This document shows, one piece after another, positions 23,662 to 30,557 of a DNA stretch of 30,557 nt (its first letter is position 1; each line of letters opens with the position of its first letter). The stretch comes from JAXIHJ01 sp034189755. Its GTDB lineage: Bacteria > Planctomycetota > Phycisphaerae > SM23-33. The notes beneath the pieces are model-generated. The model was not told the DNA's origin. It searched no databases and saw nothing but the letters and a program-made list of their open reading frames with translations. The stretch lies in contig JAXIHJ010000154.1 in NCBI GenBank assembly GCA_034189755.1, positions 1-30,557 on the forward strand. Direction: 5' to 3'. A program made the position numbers and the translations under genes.

Positions 23662-24642
23662 TTAACTTTCCAGTTTCGCGCCGAGTGCGGTTGCGATGCG
23701 GTCGAACTCGTCGAGGTTATAGTACTCGATCTCGACTCGGCCGGTGTGTTTGGCCCGGCCGGGGCGTATCGTTACGCGCGTGCCGACAGCCCGCGTGAGC
23801 TGCTCTTCGACGTCCAGCAGGTAGGCCGGCTTGGTTGTGCCGTGCCGCTGGGCCGGCTTGTGGTGGGATGGCTCGGCCGAAACAAGCGCCTCCAACTGGC
23901 GGACCGACAGGCTGCGGCGGGCGGCTTTGCGGGCCAGGGCGAGCTGGCGGCCCGGCGCAGCCTGCAGGCCGGCCAGCACCTTCGCGTGGCCGAAGGTAAG
24001 CTCTCCGGCAGCGAGCAGACGCTGAATATCTTGATGTAAGTCTAGTATTCGCAAGTAGTTAGCGACGGTAGCCCTGGGCTGCCCCAGCCGCTCGGCCGCC
24101 TGCTGCTGCGTCAGGCCGAAGCGGTCTATGTATTGACGATAGGCCTCGGCGCGTTCGACGCAGTTCAGATCGGCTCGCTGGATATTTTCCACCAATGCCC
24201 ATTCAAGCATCTGCTGGCCGGACGCCTGGCGGACGATGCACGGGACGGTCGAGAGGTCCGCCTCGCCGGCTGCCCGCAGGCGGCGCTCACCGGCGATCAG
24301 GACGTAGGGCTTGTCGGCTGCGGCGTCGCCGGCCGGTGCGACGATCAGCGGCTGGAGGATGCCTTGCTGGCGGATACTGTCGGCAAGTTCGGCCAGCTCC
24401 TCGGCGTCGAACTCGCGGCGAGGCTGGTATGGGTTGGGACAAATCTGGTCTATGCCGATCTCCAACGGCTCGCCTTCGCGACCCGAGATGGGCACGGCCG
24501 TCGGCGTGGATGCCGGCGGCAGGCCTGTAACGTGCTGGTATTCCTTGTCGTCGTCAGGCGAGGGGGCGGAATGTGGAATCAGGCTCGAAAGGCCCCGACC
24601 CAGACGAGGTTTGGGATGGGCGGATTTGGCGTTTTTGGCCAT
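23662..24642 (-). CDS. parB: ParB/Spo0J chromosome-partition protein
   Basis: Binds parS centromere sites and spreads along DNA as a CTP-dependent clamp to drive chromosome segregation. The 326-residue product begins with a basic KPRLGRGLSSLIP motif, the usual ParA-contacting N-terminus. The ParB/Srx domain follows (ICPNPYQPRREFD, then GERRLRAA at residues 118-125; GERR is the CTP-binding motif) and VENIQRADLN. The helix-turn-helix is at about 177-198 (LTQQQAAERLGQPRATVANYLRIL). The C-terminal dimerisation domain ends in an amphipathic segment. ATG 24642 has AAAGGA eight bases upstream. Two parS-type palindromes lie 57 and 159 bases upstream. No parA is found on either side: the neighbours are asnB and uvrC. 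Confidence 0.95.
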   Translation of the reverse strand: MAKNAKSAHPKPRLGRGLSSLIPHSAPSPDDDKEYQHVTGLPPASTPTAVPISGREGEPLEIGIDQICPNPYQPRREFDAEELAELADSIRQQGILQPLIVAPAGDAAADKPYVLIAGERRLRAAGEADLSTVPCIVRQASGQQMLEWALVENIQRADLNCVERAEAYRQYIDRFGLTQQQAAERLGQPRATVANYLRILDLHQDIQRLLAAGELTFGHAKVLAGLQAAPGRQLALARKAARRSLSVRQLEALVSAEPSHHKPAQRHGTTKPAYLLDVEEQLTRAVGTRVTIRPGRAKHTGRVEIEYYNLDEFDRIATALGAKLES

Positions 24643-24698
24643 TATGGGCTTCCTTTCCCGTTATTTGCGGCAACAGGGCGAAACTTGCATTGGCAGTT

Positions 24699-24714
24699 TG
24701 TTCCACGTGGAACA
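24699..24714. promoter_or_regulatory. parS: parS-type palindrome 1
   Basis: TGTTCCACGTGGAACA, a perfect 16-bp palindrome matching the chromosomal parS pattern TGTTnCACGTGnAACA. It lies 57 bases upstream of the parB ATG, so it may also serve parB autoregulation. Confidence 0.88.
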
Positions 24715-24800
24715 CGATTCAGGCATGCAGTCTAACCTATGAAATGGCGTATTCAAGTAATTTCACCACAGCGAGGCAGATTTTTCCAAGATACCGGGCC

Positions 24801-24816
24801 TGTTCCACGTGGAACA
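24801..24816. promoter_or_regulatory. parS: parS-type palindrome 2
   Basis: A second identical copy of TGTTCCACGTGGAACA, 102 bases from the first, between parB and the 3' end of asnB. Paired sites next to the gene support a real centromere rather than chance. Confidence 0.88.
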
Positions 24817-24853
24817 AGCTTGCGGCGAGATACTCCGGAACGACAGCCGGGCG

Positions 24854-26743
24854 TCAGACTGCCGCATTTTGCAGCGCCAGCCAGCGTGCCAATACAAGCA
24901 GTGCCCAGAGCCGATGGCGGTGATCGTCGCGGCCCGAAAGGTGGTCGTTGATGAGCCCCTCGATGGCATCGCGGCGGAAGATGCCCCGACGCAAAAATGC
25001 CGGATCCAGCAGCGTATCCAGCATTACCTGCCGCAGCTCACGCCGCAGCCAGCGCCCCAGCGGCACGGCGAAACCTCGCTTGGGTCGGCGAAAAACGCTC
25101 GCCGGCAACATATCGCCGAACGCCTCGCGGAGAACCTTCTTGCCACGCCGCCGGTCGAGCTTCAGCTCGCCCGGCAGCGACAGGCCAAGCTCGATTAGGC
25201 GATGGTCCAGCATGGGCGCGCGAAGTTCCAGCGAACAGGCCATAGACGCGATGTCCGTCTTGACCAGCAGGTCGTCAGGCAGGTACGTCAGCATGTCGTG
25301 CCGCTGGGCACGGGCGACGTCGTCGTTGCAGTCGCCGCCTTCGTAGAGATCGCAAAACCACCTCACCGGCGCATCCATCTCGAGTTGGGCGGCGTAGTCG
25401 TCGGTCAGCAGCCTTGCCAACCCATCCGGCCCGAACAGGCGGCGGAGCGTAAAGTATTGTACAGGCGGAGGATACGTCAAGCTATCAGCGAAACGCAAAA
25501 AGCGTCTGGCCCTGTTCCGCTCGTTGTGGCCGGCCCATGGCCGCAGGACGGCGGCGGCAATGCGAGTTCCAAGGTACTCCCAAGGCCGAAGCGTCTGGCC
25601 CAGGTGCATAGCGCGGTAGCGGTCATAACCGGCGAAGACCTCATCACCGCCGTCGCCGGTCAGGGCCACGGTTACATGCCGGCGGGCCGCCCGGCAGATA
25701 AGCAGCGTGGGCAGCGCGCTGGAATCGGCGAACGGTTCGTCGTACATTGCGACCAGCTCATCGAGCACGTTGTCGGCCAGCGGACGGATCGGCAGTTCCG
25801 TGTGGTCGGTGCCACAATGGGCGGCGACTTTACATGCGGCGGCGGATTCATCGAATTCCGGCTCGTCGAAGCTGGCTGTGAACGTGCGAACGCCGCCGGC
25901 GGCGCCGGCAGCCCGGCTCATCAGGGCGACAACGACGGCGGAGTCAATGCCGCCGCTCAGCAATGCCCCCAGCGGCACGTCCGAGACCATATGACTCGCC
26001 ACGGCATCGGTCAGCGACTGGCGGACATGCAGGACCAGGTCGCGGCCTGAGCCGCCGGGCGGCTTGGCCTGTGGCTGCCAGTACGGCTGCGGCCGAGCGC
26101 CGTCTGAGGGTAAAACCAGCCAATGGGCAGGCGGCAGCTTGCGAACACCACGCCAGATACTCCGGGGTGATGGAATATAACCACTTGTCATATAATGAGT
26201 TACAGAAAGCGAATCCACTTGGCGGTCAATCTGCGGATGTGCCAGCAGTGCCTTGGCCTCGGAAGCAAAGACGACTCGGTCCGGCAGGAGTGTATACCAC
26301 AGGGGCTTTTGGCCGAGACGGTCGCGCGCCAGCAGCACCCGGCCGGCCCGTGAGTCGAACAGGACGAAGGCGAACATGCCCTCCAGCCTGTCGAACATGT
26401 CCAGCCCGTCGCGGTGATAGAGCTGAAGCAGGACCTCGGTATCGCCTGCGGTTCGAAAGTTCACGCCCTGGCCGCTCAGCTCGGACCGCAGTGCCTGGAA
26501 GTTGTAGATCTCACCGTTGAACGCGATGGTGAGTCGGCCGTCTTCGCTGCTCATAGGCTGGTGCGAACCGGGCGGGTCTATCACCGCCAGGCGGCGAAAG
26601 CCCATGGCGCATCGCCCGTCGGCGGACAGGAAGGCGCCTTGCTCGTCCGGCCCACGGTGAATGAGTCTGGCGGCCATGCGGCGGGCAAGGTCCGCATCAG
26701 CGCGTCCTGAGACAAAGACAAACTCTCCAGCGAATCCGCACAT
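24854..26743 (-). CDS. asnB: Asparagine synthase (glutamine-hydrolysing)
   Basis: Converts aspartate to asparagine with glutamine nitrogen and ATP. The 629-residue product begins MCGFAGEF; Cys2 is the nucleophile of the N-terminal Ntn-type glutaminase, supported by HRGPDEQGAF (about residues 29-38), FNGEIYNF (75-82) and GDTEVLL. The C-terminal synthetase domain has the PP-loop LSGGIDSAV (262-270), then FDEPEFDES, ALTGDGGDEVFAGYDRY and the MLDHRLIE/KRGFAVPL blocks. The length and type match the long AsnB group that also includes amidotransferases for polysaccharide and cofactor synthesis, so the true acceptor could be something other than aspartate. No ribosome-binding site is evident before ATG 26743; the upstream membrane-protein gene ends 57 bases earlier. 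Confidence 0.93.
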   Translation of the reverse strand: MCGFAGEFVFVSGRADADLARRMAARLIHRGPDEQGAFLSADGRCAMGFRRLAVIDPPGSHQPMSSEDGRLTIAFNGEIYNFQALRSELSGQGVNFRTAGDTEVLLQLYHRDGLDMFDRLEGMFAFVLFDSRAGRVLLARDRLGQKPLWYTLLPDRVVFASEAKALLAHPQIDRQVDSLSVTHYMTSGYIPSPRSIWRGVRKLPPAHWLVLPSDGARPQPYWQPQAKPPGGSGRDLVLHVRQSLTDAVASHMVSDVPLGALLSGGIDSAVVVALMSRAAGAAGGVRTFTASFDEPEFDESAAACKVAAHCGTDHTELPIRPLADNVLDELVAMYDEPFADSSALPTLLICRAARRHVTVALTGDGGDEVFAGYDRYRAMHLGQTLRPWEYLGTRIAAAVLRPWAGHNERNRARRFLRFADSLTYPPPVQYFTLRRLFGPDGLARLLTDDYAAQLEMDAPVRWFCDLYEGGDCNDDVARAQRHDMLTYLPDDLLVKTDIASMACSLELRAPMLDHRLIELGLSLPGELKLDRRRGKKVLREAFGDMLPASVFRRPKRGFAVPLGRWLRRELRQVMLDTLLDPAFLRRGIFRRDAIEGLINDHLSGRDDHRHRLWALLVLARWLALQNAAV

Positions 26744-26800
26744 TGTGTTCGAGCAGGTTGTCCGCCCCGCCGGGGCGCCGGTGGTGCATGGACCTATGCG

Positions 26801-27619
26801 CTAGTTTGCCCGGGCTGCTGCGAGTGCCGAGGCGAACGCCGCGTTTTCGGGCAGGTCGAGAATCCTTTGCGCCTCCCGACTGGAATACCATCGGCAGCGT
26901 CCGTTGGCAAAGAGCAGCAGGCGGCCGTCGCCGCTCGGCACAAGCTCGCACACCCGGACGGCCTTGGTTTGTTCCATGTACGGCACTGAGCGTGCCGGAA
27001 GGTAGAAGTAGCCGACGGCCGACTGGGGAGCGCAGGGGTGCCGCAAGGCGGAGGCGTCGATGTAATGCTCTTCTGTCAAAGCACTTAGCGTTTTGGGCGA
27101 CCGGCCGGTCTTTATCTCGTACATGAGTATTGCCCGATGGATGCGCTGGAGGCGGTGTATTGCCATCTCTCGCCGACGCCTGGCTTGGGTCGCATAACGC
27201 GCCGGTATCGCCGCCGCTGCGCCTATGACCACAGCCAGCAGAATAGTGCCGAAAATTGCCGGCCCGGCCGCCCGCAAGACGTTGCCGAAAGGCAGGTTGA
27301 ACATCGCGTAGATTACCAGATAGCCGACCGCAATCATCGCAGCGACGGCAACGATGGTGCCGAGTGCGCCGAGGTTCACTCCCAGCCCTTTACCGATTGC
27401 GGCCAGCAACATATACAGCACACCGCCGGAAAAGGCGCCGGCCAAACCTGCCAGCAGCGCAGCGCCCACGCATCGCGGCAGCTTGGCCGCCGGATTCAGC
27501 GGCTGCTTTCCCATCGATCGCAGCAGCAGGTACCCGCCGCCAAGCAGCCAGCCGATGATAAAGACCCCCAACATGGGCAACTGCCACCAATACATATAAT
27601 GTTGTACGTTTGCGGGCAC
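26801..27619 (-). CDS. Four- to five-TM protein with pseudopilin-like C-terminal segment
   Basis: The 272-residue product has about five hydrophobic helices in its first 150 residues. A soluble part then starts with RRRREMAIHRLQRIHRAILMYEIKTGRSPKTLSALTEEHYID. This helix, followed by the G-R-P/S-x-x-L-x-x-L pattern and a Cys-Pro-rich turn (LRHPCAP), is like the C-terminal part of type II secretion pseudopilins and the related domain common in planctomycete proteins. Here it is joined to a membrane domain rather than to a pilin N-terminus. Function unknown. The start GTG 27619 is chosen for the CGGAG element upstream; ATG 27595 is the alternative. It is divergent from the dUTPase gene. Confidence 0.7.
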   Translation of the reverse strand: MPANVQHYMYWWQLPMLGVFIIGWLLGGGYLLLRSMGKQPLNPAAKLPRCVGAALLAGLAGAFSGGVLYMLLAAIGKGLGVNLGALGTIVAVAAMIAVGYLVIYAMFNLPFGNVLRAAGPAIFGTILLAVVIGAAAAIPARYATQARRRREMAIHRLQRIHRAILMYEIKTGRSPKTLSALTEEHYIDASALRHPCAPQSAVGYFYLPARSVPYMEQTKAVRVCELVPSGDGRLLLFANGRCRWYSSREAQRILDLPENAAFASALAAARAN

Positions 27620-27728
27620 GGTTGTCTCCGTCGGATGCCGCTTGCCTCCCAGTCCAAGCTGCCGGGCGGCGAGATGGTCTATAAAAGCTATCAGCAACAG
27701 CCGCAATCTGCAAGGTGATTGAAACAGA

Positions 27729-27757
27729 TTGTCGGGCGATGCGCCGGAGGCTACAAT
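27729..27757 (+). promoter_or_regulatory. Candidate sigma70-type promoter for the dUTPase gene
   Basis: TTGTCG (27729-27734, four of six) and TACAAT (27752-27757, five of six) with a 17-base spacer. It lies 28 bases before ATG 27786. Confidence 0.5.
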
Positions 27758-27785
27758 CCGCAAAAGGAACCGGAAGGAGCTGAAA

Positions 27786-28256
27786 ATGACTCAATCGTCG
27801 GTCGAATCGTTCGAGGAGATTTGGAAGCTGCAGGCGGAGCTGAACAAGCGGGCCGGCTTCGACACGCTGTCGCTTGGTTCGGCGCTGGCTGCCGCGGAGC
27901 ACGACGGTGGGCCGGCCGCCGCCGAGCGGCTTGAGGTTGGCAGGGCGCTGAAGAACTACATTGACGCCCTCGCAGCCGAATGCCACGAACTGAAGGAATG
28001 CCTGGCCTGGAAGCACTGGTACGACGAGGCCAGGCAGGGCCGCCAGTACGAATTGCAAGACGTACAGAACGCCCGCGTCGAGGCGATCGACATGTTGTTT
28101 TTCTGGGTCAGCATCTGCCAATTGTTGGGCCTTTCGTGCCCGGACGTCTACCGGCTGTATTCCAAGAAGCTCAGCATCAACCATCGCCGCCAGGACGAGG
28201 CCCGAAGCCAGTTGGAGCACTCGCGGCACGAGGAGGAAAACCGCGAGGTGGTATAG
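27786..28256 (+). CDS. dUTPase_2-type (all-alpha, dimeric) dUTP diphosphatase
   Basis: Hydrolyses dUTP to dUMP and pyrophosphate, keeping uracil out of DNA and supplying dTMP synthesis. The 156-residue product is all-helical and belongs to the MazG/dUTPase_2 superfamily. It has LQAELNKRAGF near the N-terminus, the first metal-binding E-x-x-E at Glu65/Glu68 (ECHELKE), the second E-x-x-D at Glu99/Asp102 (EAIDMLFF) and the family's C-terminal YRLYSKKLSINHRRQ. This family replaces the trimeric beta-type dUTPase in some bacteria and phages. ATG 27786 has AAGGAG seven bases upstream, so earlier in-frame starts are rejected. A related NTP pyrophosphohydrolase with another substrate is possible. Confidence 0.82.
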   Translation: MTQSSVESFEEIWKLQAELNKRAGFDTLSLGSALAAAEHDGGPAAAERLEVGRALKNYIDALAAECHELKECLAWKHWYDEARQGRQYELQDVQNARVEAIDMLFFWVSICQLLGLSCPDVYRLYSKKLSINHRRQDEARSQLEHSRHEEENREVV

Positions 28257-28410
28257 CCTGGATTAAAGAAGTCCCAGTGCGAGGCGGGCGAATTTGCCGC
28301 GGGCACCGGCCTAAATGGGCGGTAAATCTTATACCGGCGGAGATTCTTGTCGGCGGCGCGTAGCCGGGCGTATAATGCAGCGGACGCGGCAGGCCCGCGG
28401 AGAAACGACC

Positions 28411-28929
28411 ATGGCCAAACTGCTGAACGATGAGACCTACGCCGTGCGTGGCCGGCTTGTGGCGATTGACAACAGCGGGTTGATCGGCCCGATGTTCACT
28501 CTGCGTGTTCCGCCCAACACGTTCGACATGCAGCGGCCGGGCAGCTACATCGACCTGGTCCTGCTGGACATCAAGCGCAAGACGCTCCAGAAGCGCATCG
28601 GCGTGGAGGACGAATTGCAGGTGATCATTCACGCCGCGACGGCCGCCGCCGACGCCGGCACGCGAAACGAGCTGACGTTCCAGCTCATCCCGCGCGGCAA
28701 GTGCCAGCGGATAAGCCACTGCCGGCGAATCTTCGTCGCGTGCAGCCCGGTCAACGGCAAGGTTATCGCCAACGACGGGCATCATGCCATCGCCGTGGAC
28801 GCCGGCGTGCCGGTCGTCGTCTCGCTGCTGGAACACAAGCCGTCCCAGACCAGGAAGATCAAGATCAATTCATGGGTTACGTTCTGGCCGGCCCCGCCGA
28901 CGCACGGGATTATCCTGGGGAAGGTCTGA
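28411..28929 (+). CDS. Hypothetical 172-residue protein
   Basis: I do not recognise a family. The product has no signal peptide or TM helix and is predicted beta-rich, with strands such as YAVRGRLVAID, MFTLRVPPN, YIDLVLLDI, LQVIIHAAT and IKINSWVTFWPAPP, which could form a barrel or sandwich. A basic patch (PRGKCQRISHCRR) lies about two thirds along. ATG 28411 has GGAG eight bases upstream and is preferred to the earlier 28315. It is 154 bases after the dUTPase gene on the same strand and convergent with the beta-helix gene. Codon use looks like that of its neighbours, so it is probably a real native gene. Confidence 0.65.
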   Translation: MAKLLNDETYAVRGRLVAIDNSGLIGPMFTLRVPPNTFDMQRPGSYIDLVLLDIKRKTLQKRIGVEDELQVIIHAATAAADAGTRNELTFQLIPRGKCQRISHCRRIFVACSPVNGKVIANDGHHAIAVDAGVPVVVSLLEHKPSQTRKIKINSWVTFWPAPPTHGIILGKV

Positions 28930-28981
28930 GATTTGCAATTGGACCGGTCGGCTCACGCCGGCTTCCACAGACAACGAGGTT

Positions 28982-30289
28982 TCAGTATTTGCCTACCAGA
29001 TTCTCCGGCGTCCAGGACCTGTCATAATCGAATGGTATGTAGAGGTTTTTCATCTTCATTTCAGCGACATCGCCGTTCTTGTAGGCATTGGGCCTCAGGT
29101 AGTTGTTGATGATGACGTTGTCCGGAGCATAGGTGATGATGCCGATAAACTGGGTCTTGTCGGCCTGATCGTCGTAAATGGTGTTAAAGGCTATCGTGTT
29201 GGCCTTCATCTCAACGTGTACGCCGGCTCCGGCATCCACAAAATATTGATTGTTATTTTTGATAACGTTGCCGATTATGACGTTACGGCTTTCATCCGCA
29301 GGCCTGCCTTTCAAAATAAACTTGTCCAACGTTGTGCCGGCCTCAGACGGCGGGTTGTATCGAGAGTGCATCAACATCCCCCAGGCCCCGACGTAAATGC
29401 CCTCCAGACCGTTTTCGTAAATCTTGTTGTCGCTCACGAGAAGATAATAGCCGTAGACAATCTGGATGCCCTTGGTATTGCCGTATATTTCATTGCCCCT
29501 GATGATACTGTGGCCCACAACGGTAATCCAAATGCCATACTGCCCGTTGTCATAGCACTGGTTGTCCTCTATCACAATGTACTTAACGCCGTCTTCGAGA
29601 TGAATGCCTGAAGCATGATTATTGCGGGCTATATTGCCCTTGATCAGCACGTTGTTGTTGTCCCAGGCAGTTACGTAGATGCCGTGGCCGTAGGGCGCAT
29701 CCCTGTCGTTGGCGGGCTGGTTGCCCTCGACAATGCAGTTGACGATGTAGTTCCGGTAGGGGATTTTCTTCCTGGCCGCCATGTGGCAGGGGTTGGTATA
29801 TATACCCGCGAAGCCCCGGCAGTTCATTATGCGTAGATTCTCCAGGCGGTAGTTGTAGCAGTTGGCCAGCAATACGCCCTCGCCAATCCACTTGTTACGG
29901 GAGGCATCGGCGTCGATGGTGAGGTCCTTGATGGCAATATCGTGATTTCCCTGTGGCGTCTTGTTCTCATTGTAGTTGGCGGTGCGAAAGACGGCGCCAT
30001 CGACACACTCGTCTCTTTTGGGCCTGTTCGGCGCCAGGCGGATAATCGTTTTGTCTCTTGCGGCGCCCCGGACGGTTATATTGTCGCGCAAGACGATGCA
30101 ATTATTGATAAGGTAAACCCTGGCTTCGAGTTGAACGGTCCCGCCTTTTTCGCCCAATGCGTCAACCTGCTTCTGAATAATTGTTTCGTCATCGAATCCC
30201 CGTGGTGATTGCACCGGCCCAGAACACCCGACGGGGACCGACGCGAACAATACGAGGCAGACGAGGGGAGCTGTGCGTGGGATGGCCAT
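28982..30289 (-). CDS. Exported right-handed parallel beta-helix protein
   Basis: The 435-residue product starts with a signal peptide containing a possible lipobox around Cys22 (SVPVGC; the proline at -3 is non-canonical). A short segment typical of pectate-lyase-like proteins follows (QKQVDALGEKGGTVQLEARVYLINNCIVLRDNITVRG). Then come many 20-25 residue coils rich in Asn and Gly (VLIKGNIARNNHASGI, IVIEDNQCYDNGQYGI, LLVSDNKIYENGLEGI, VIIGNVIKNNNQYFV), the mark of a NosD/polysaccharide-lyase-like beta-helix. It could be a polysaccharide-degrading enzyme or a carbohydrate-binding surface protein; catalytic residues cannot be assigned by eye. Its base composition is clearly lower in GC than the housekeeping genes, suggesting different ancestry. 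Confidence 0.85.
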   Translation of the reverse strand: MAIPRTAPLVCLVLFASVPVGCSGPVQSPRGFDDETIIQKQVDALGEKGGTVQLEARVYLINNCIVLRDNITVRGAARDKTIIRLAPNRPKRDECVDGAVFRTANYNENKTPQGNHDIAIKDLTIDADASRNKWIGEGVLLANCYNYRLENLRIMNCRGFAGIYTNPCHMAARKKIPYRNYIVNCIVEGNQPANDRDAPYGHGIYVTAWDNNNVLIKGNIARNNHASGIHLEDGVKYIVIEDNQCYDNGQYGIWITVVGHSIIRGNEIYGNTKGIQIVYGYYLLVSDNKIYENGLEGIYVGAWGMLMHSRYNPPSEAGTTLDKFILKGRPADESRNVIIGNVIKNNNQYFVDAGAGVHVEMKANTIAFNTIYDDQADKTQFIGIITYAPDNVIINNYLRPNAYKNGDVAEMKMKNLYIPFDYDRSWTPENLVGKY

Positions 30290-30342
30290 TTCTGGGTTAA
30301 CCCCTGCGATTTCTAGTGGGCGGGAAGACGCCTGTCTTGCCG

Positions 30343-30557
30343 CTACGGCGACCAGACGTAATAGTTACCTAGCTGACCGCCCGGATCATACGTCACCAGC
30401 CCGGAAATCGCAAACCATTACCCCCGGCCTTGAAAGTTTTGTTTGCAGTAACGTCCAGAATGGTTCGCCCGCCTTCCGGCTTGTAGCGGAACGGCCGACC
30501 GGAACCGGCCACGACAGGCAGTTCGGCCAACAGCGACGGAAGGTCTCGCCCCGTTTT
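30343..30557 (-). pseudogene. Frameshifted 3' fragment of an unidentified gene (continues outside window)
   Basis: On the minus strand, one frame entering at 30557 reads coding-like sequence (LPVVAGSGRPFRYKPEGG, then TILDVTANKTFKAGG) but stops at 30393-30395. A different frame starting around 30412 reads ISGLVTYDPGGQLGNYYVWSP and stops at 30343-30345. One extra base near the TTT at about 30415 would join them. The combined product has the look of the C-terminal end of an exported or pseudopilin-like protein, but the family is not recognised. Whether this is a real disruption or a sequencing/assembly error cannot be decided here. Confidence 0.5.

Noticed and set aside
30294..30303. GGGTTAACCC palindrome before the beta-helix gene as an operator
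   Set aside because: Ten bases with a single occurrence; chance cannot be excluded and no regulator is linked.

Overview
The window is a high-GC bacterial chromosome segment packed with housekeeping genes. It most resembles a member of the Planctomycetota, perhaps the Phycisphaerae side. The clues are a PEP-CTERM protein, two MJ0042-like zinc-ribbon proteins, a DUF3034-like exported protein, a rhomboid with a TPR-like tail, pyruvate phosphate dikinase, and several exported or membrane proteins of unknown function. This assignment is inference from gene content; there is no rRNA gene to confirm it.

Layout. Positions 1-1377 (+) hold the 3' part of phosphatidylserine decarboxylase overlapping phosphatidylserine synthase: two consecutive steps of phosphatidylethanolamine synthesis in reverse order. 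Positions 1393-3191 are a visibly AT-richer islet bounded by two perfect 38-bp direct repeats. It carries three minus-strand genes chained by ATGA overlaps; the first encodes a membrane-anchored SecD-like head-domain protein. Then come recJ (-) and a minus-strand group at 5033-9035: zinc-ribbon/TM protein, rhomboid, and two multi-TM proteins. A TauE/SafE-type permease (+) and a PEP-CTERM protein (-) follow, then ppdK (-), with clear promoters and terminators between them.

Positions 14266-19791 (+) hold the DUF3034-like protein, mutS, murA and a 56-residue zinc ribbon. Positions 19812-24642 (-) run parB, uvrC, an exported protein, trxB in transcription order. Two perfect parS-type palindromes lie just upstream of parB; no parA is present. 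asnB and a membrane protein with a pseudopilin-like tail follow on the minus strand. A dimeric-type dUTPase and an unknown protein are on the plus strand. The right end has a lower-GC exported beta-helix protein and a frameshifted gene fragment.

The most unusual items are the repeat-bounded SecD-like islet, a compact UvrC lacking its usual C-terminal HhH region (and possibly leaderless), a thioredoxin reductase with an extra C-terminal CxxC, and parB with two adjacent parS sites but no parA. No CRISPR array, transposase, integrase, tRNA or rRNA was seen.
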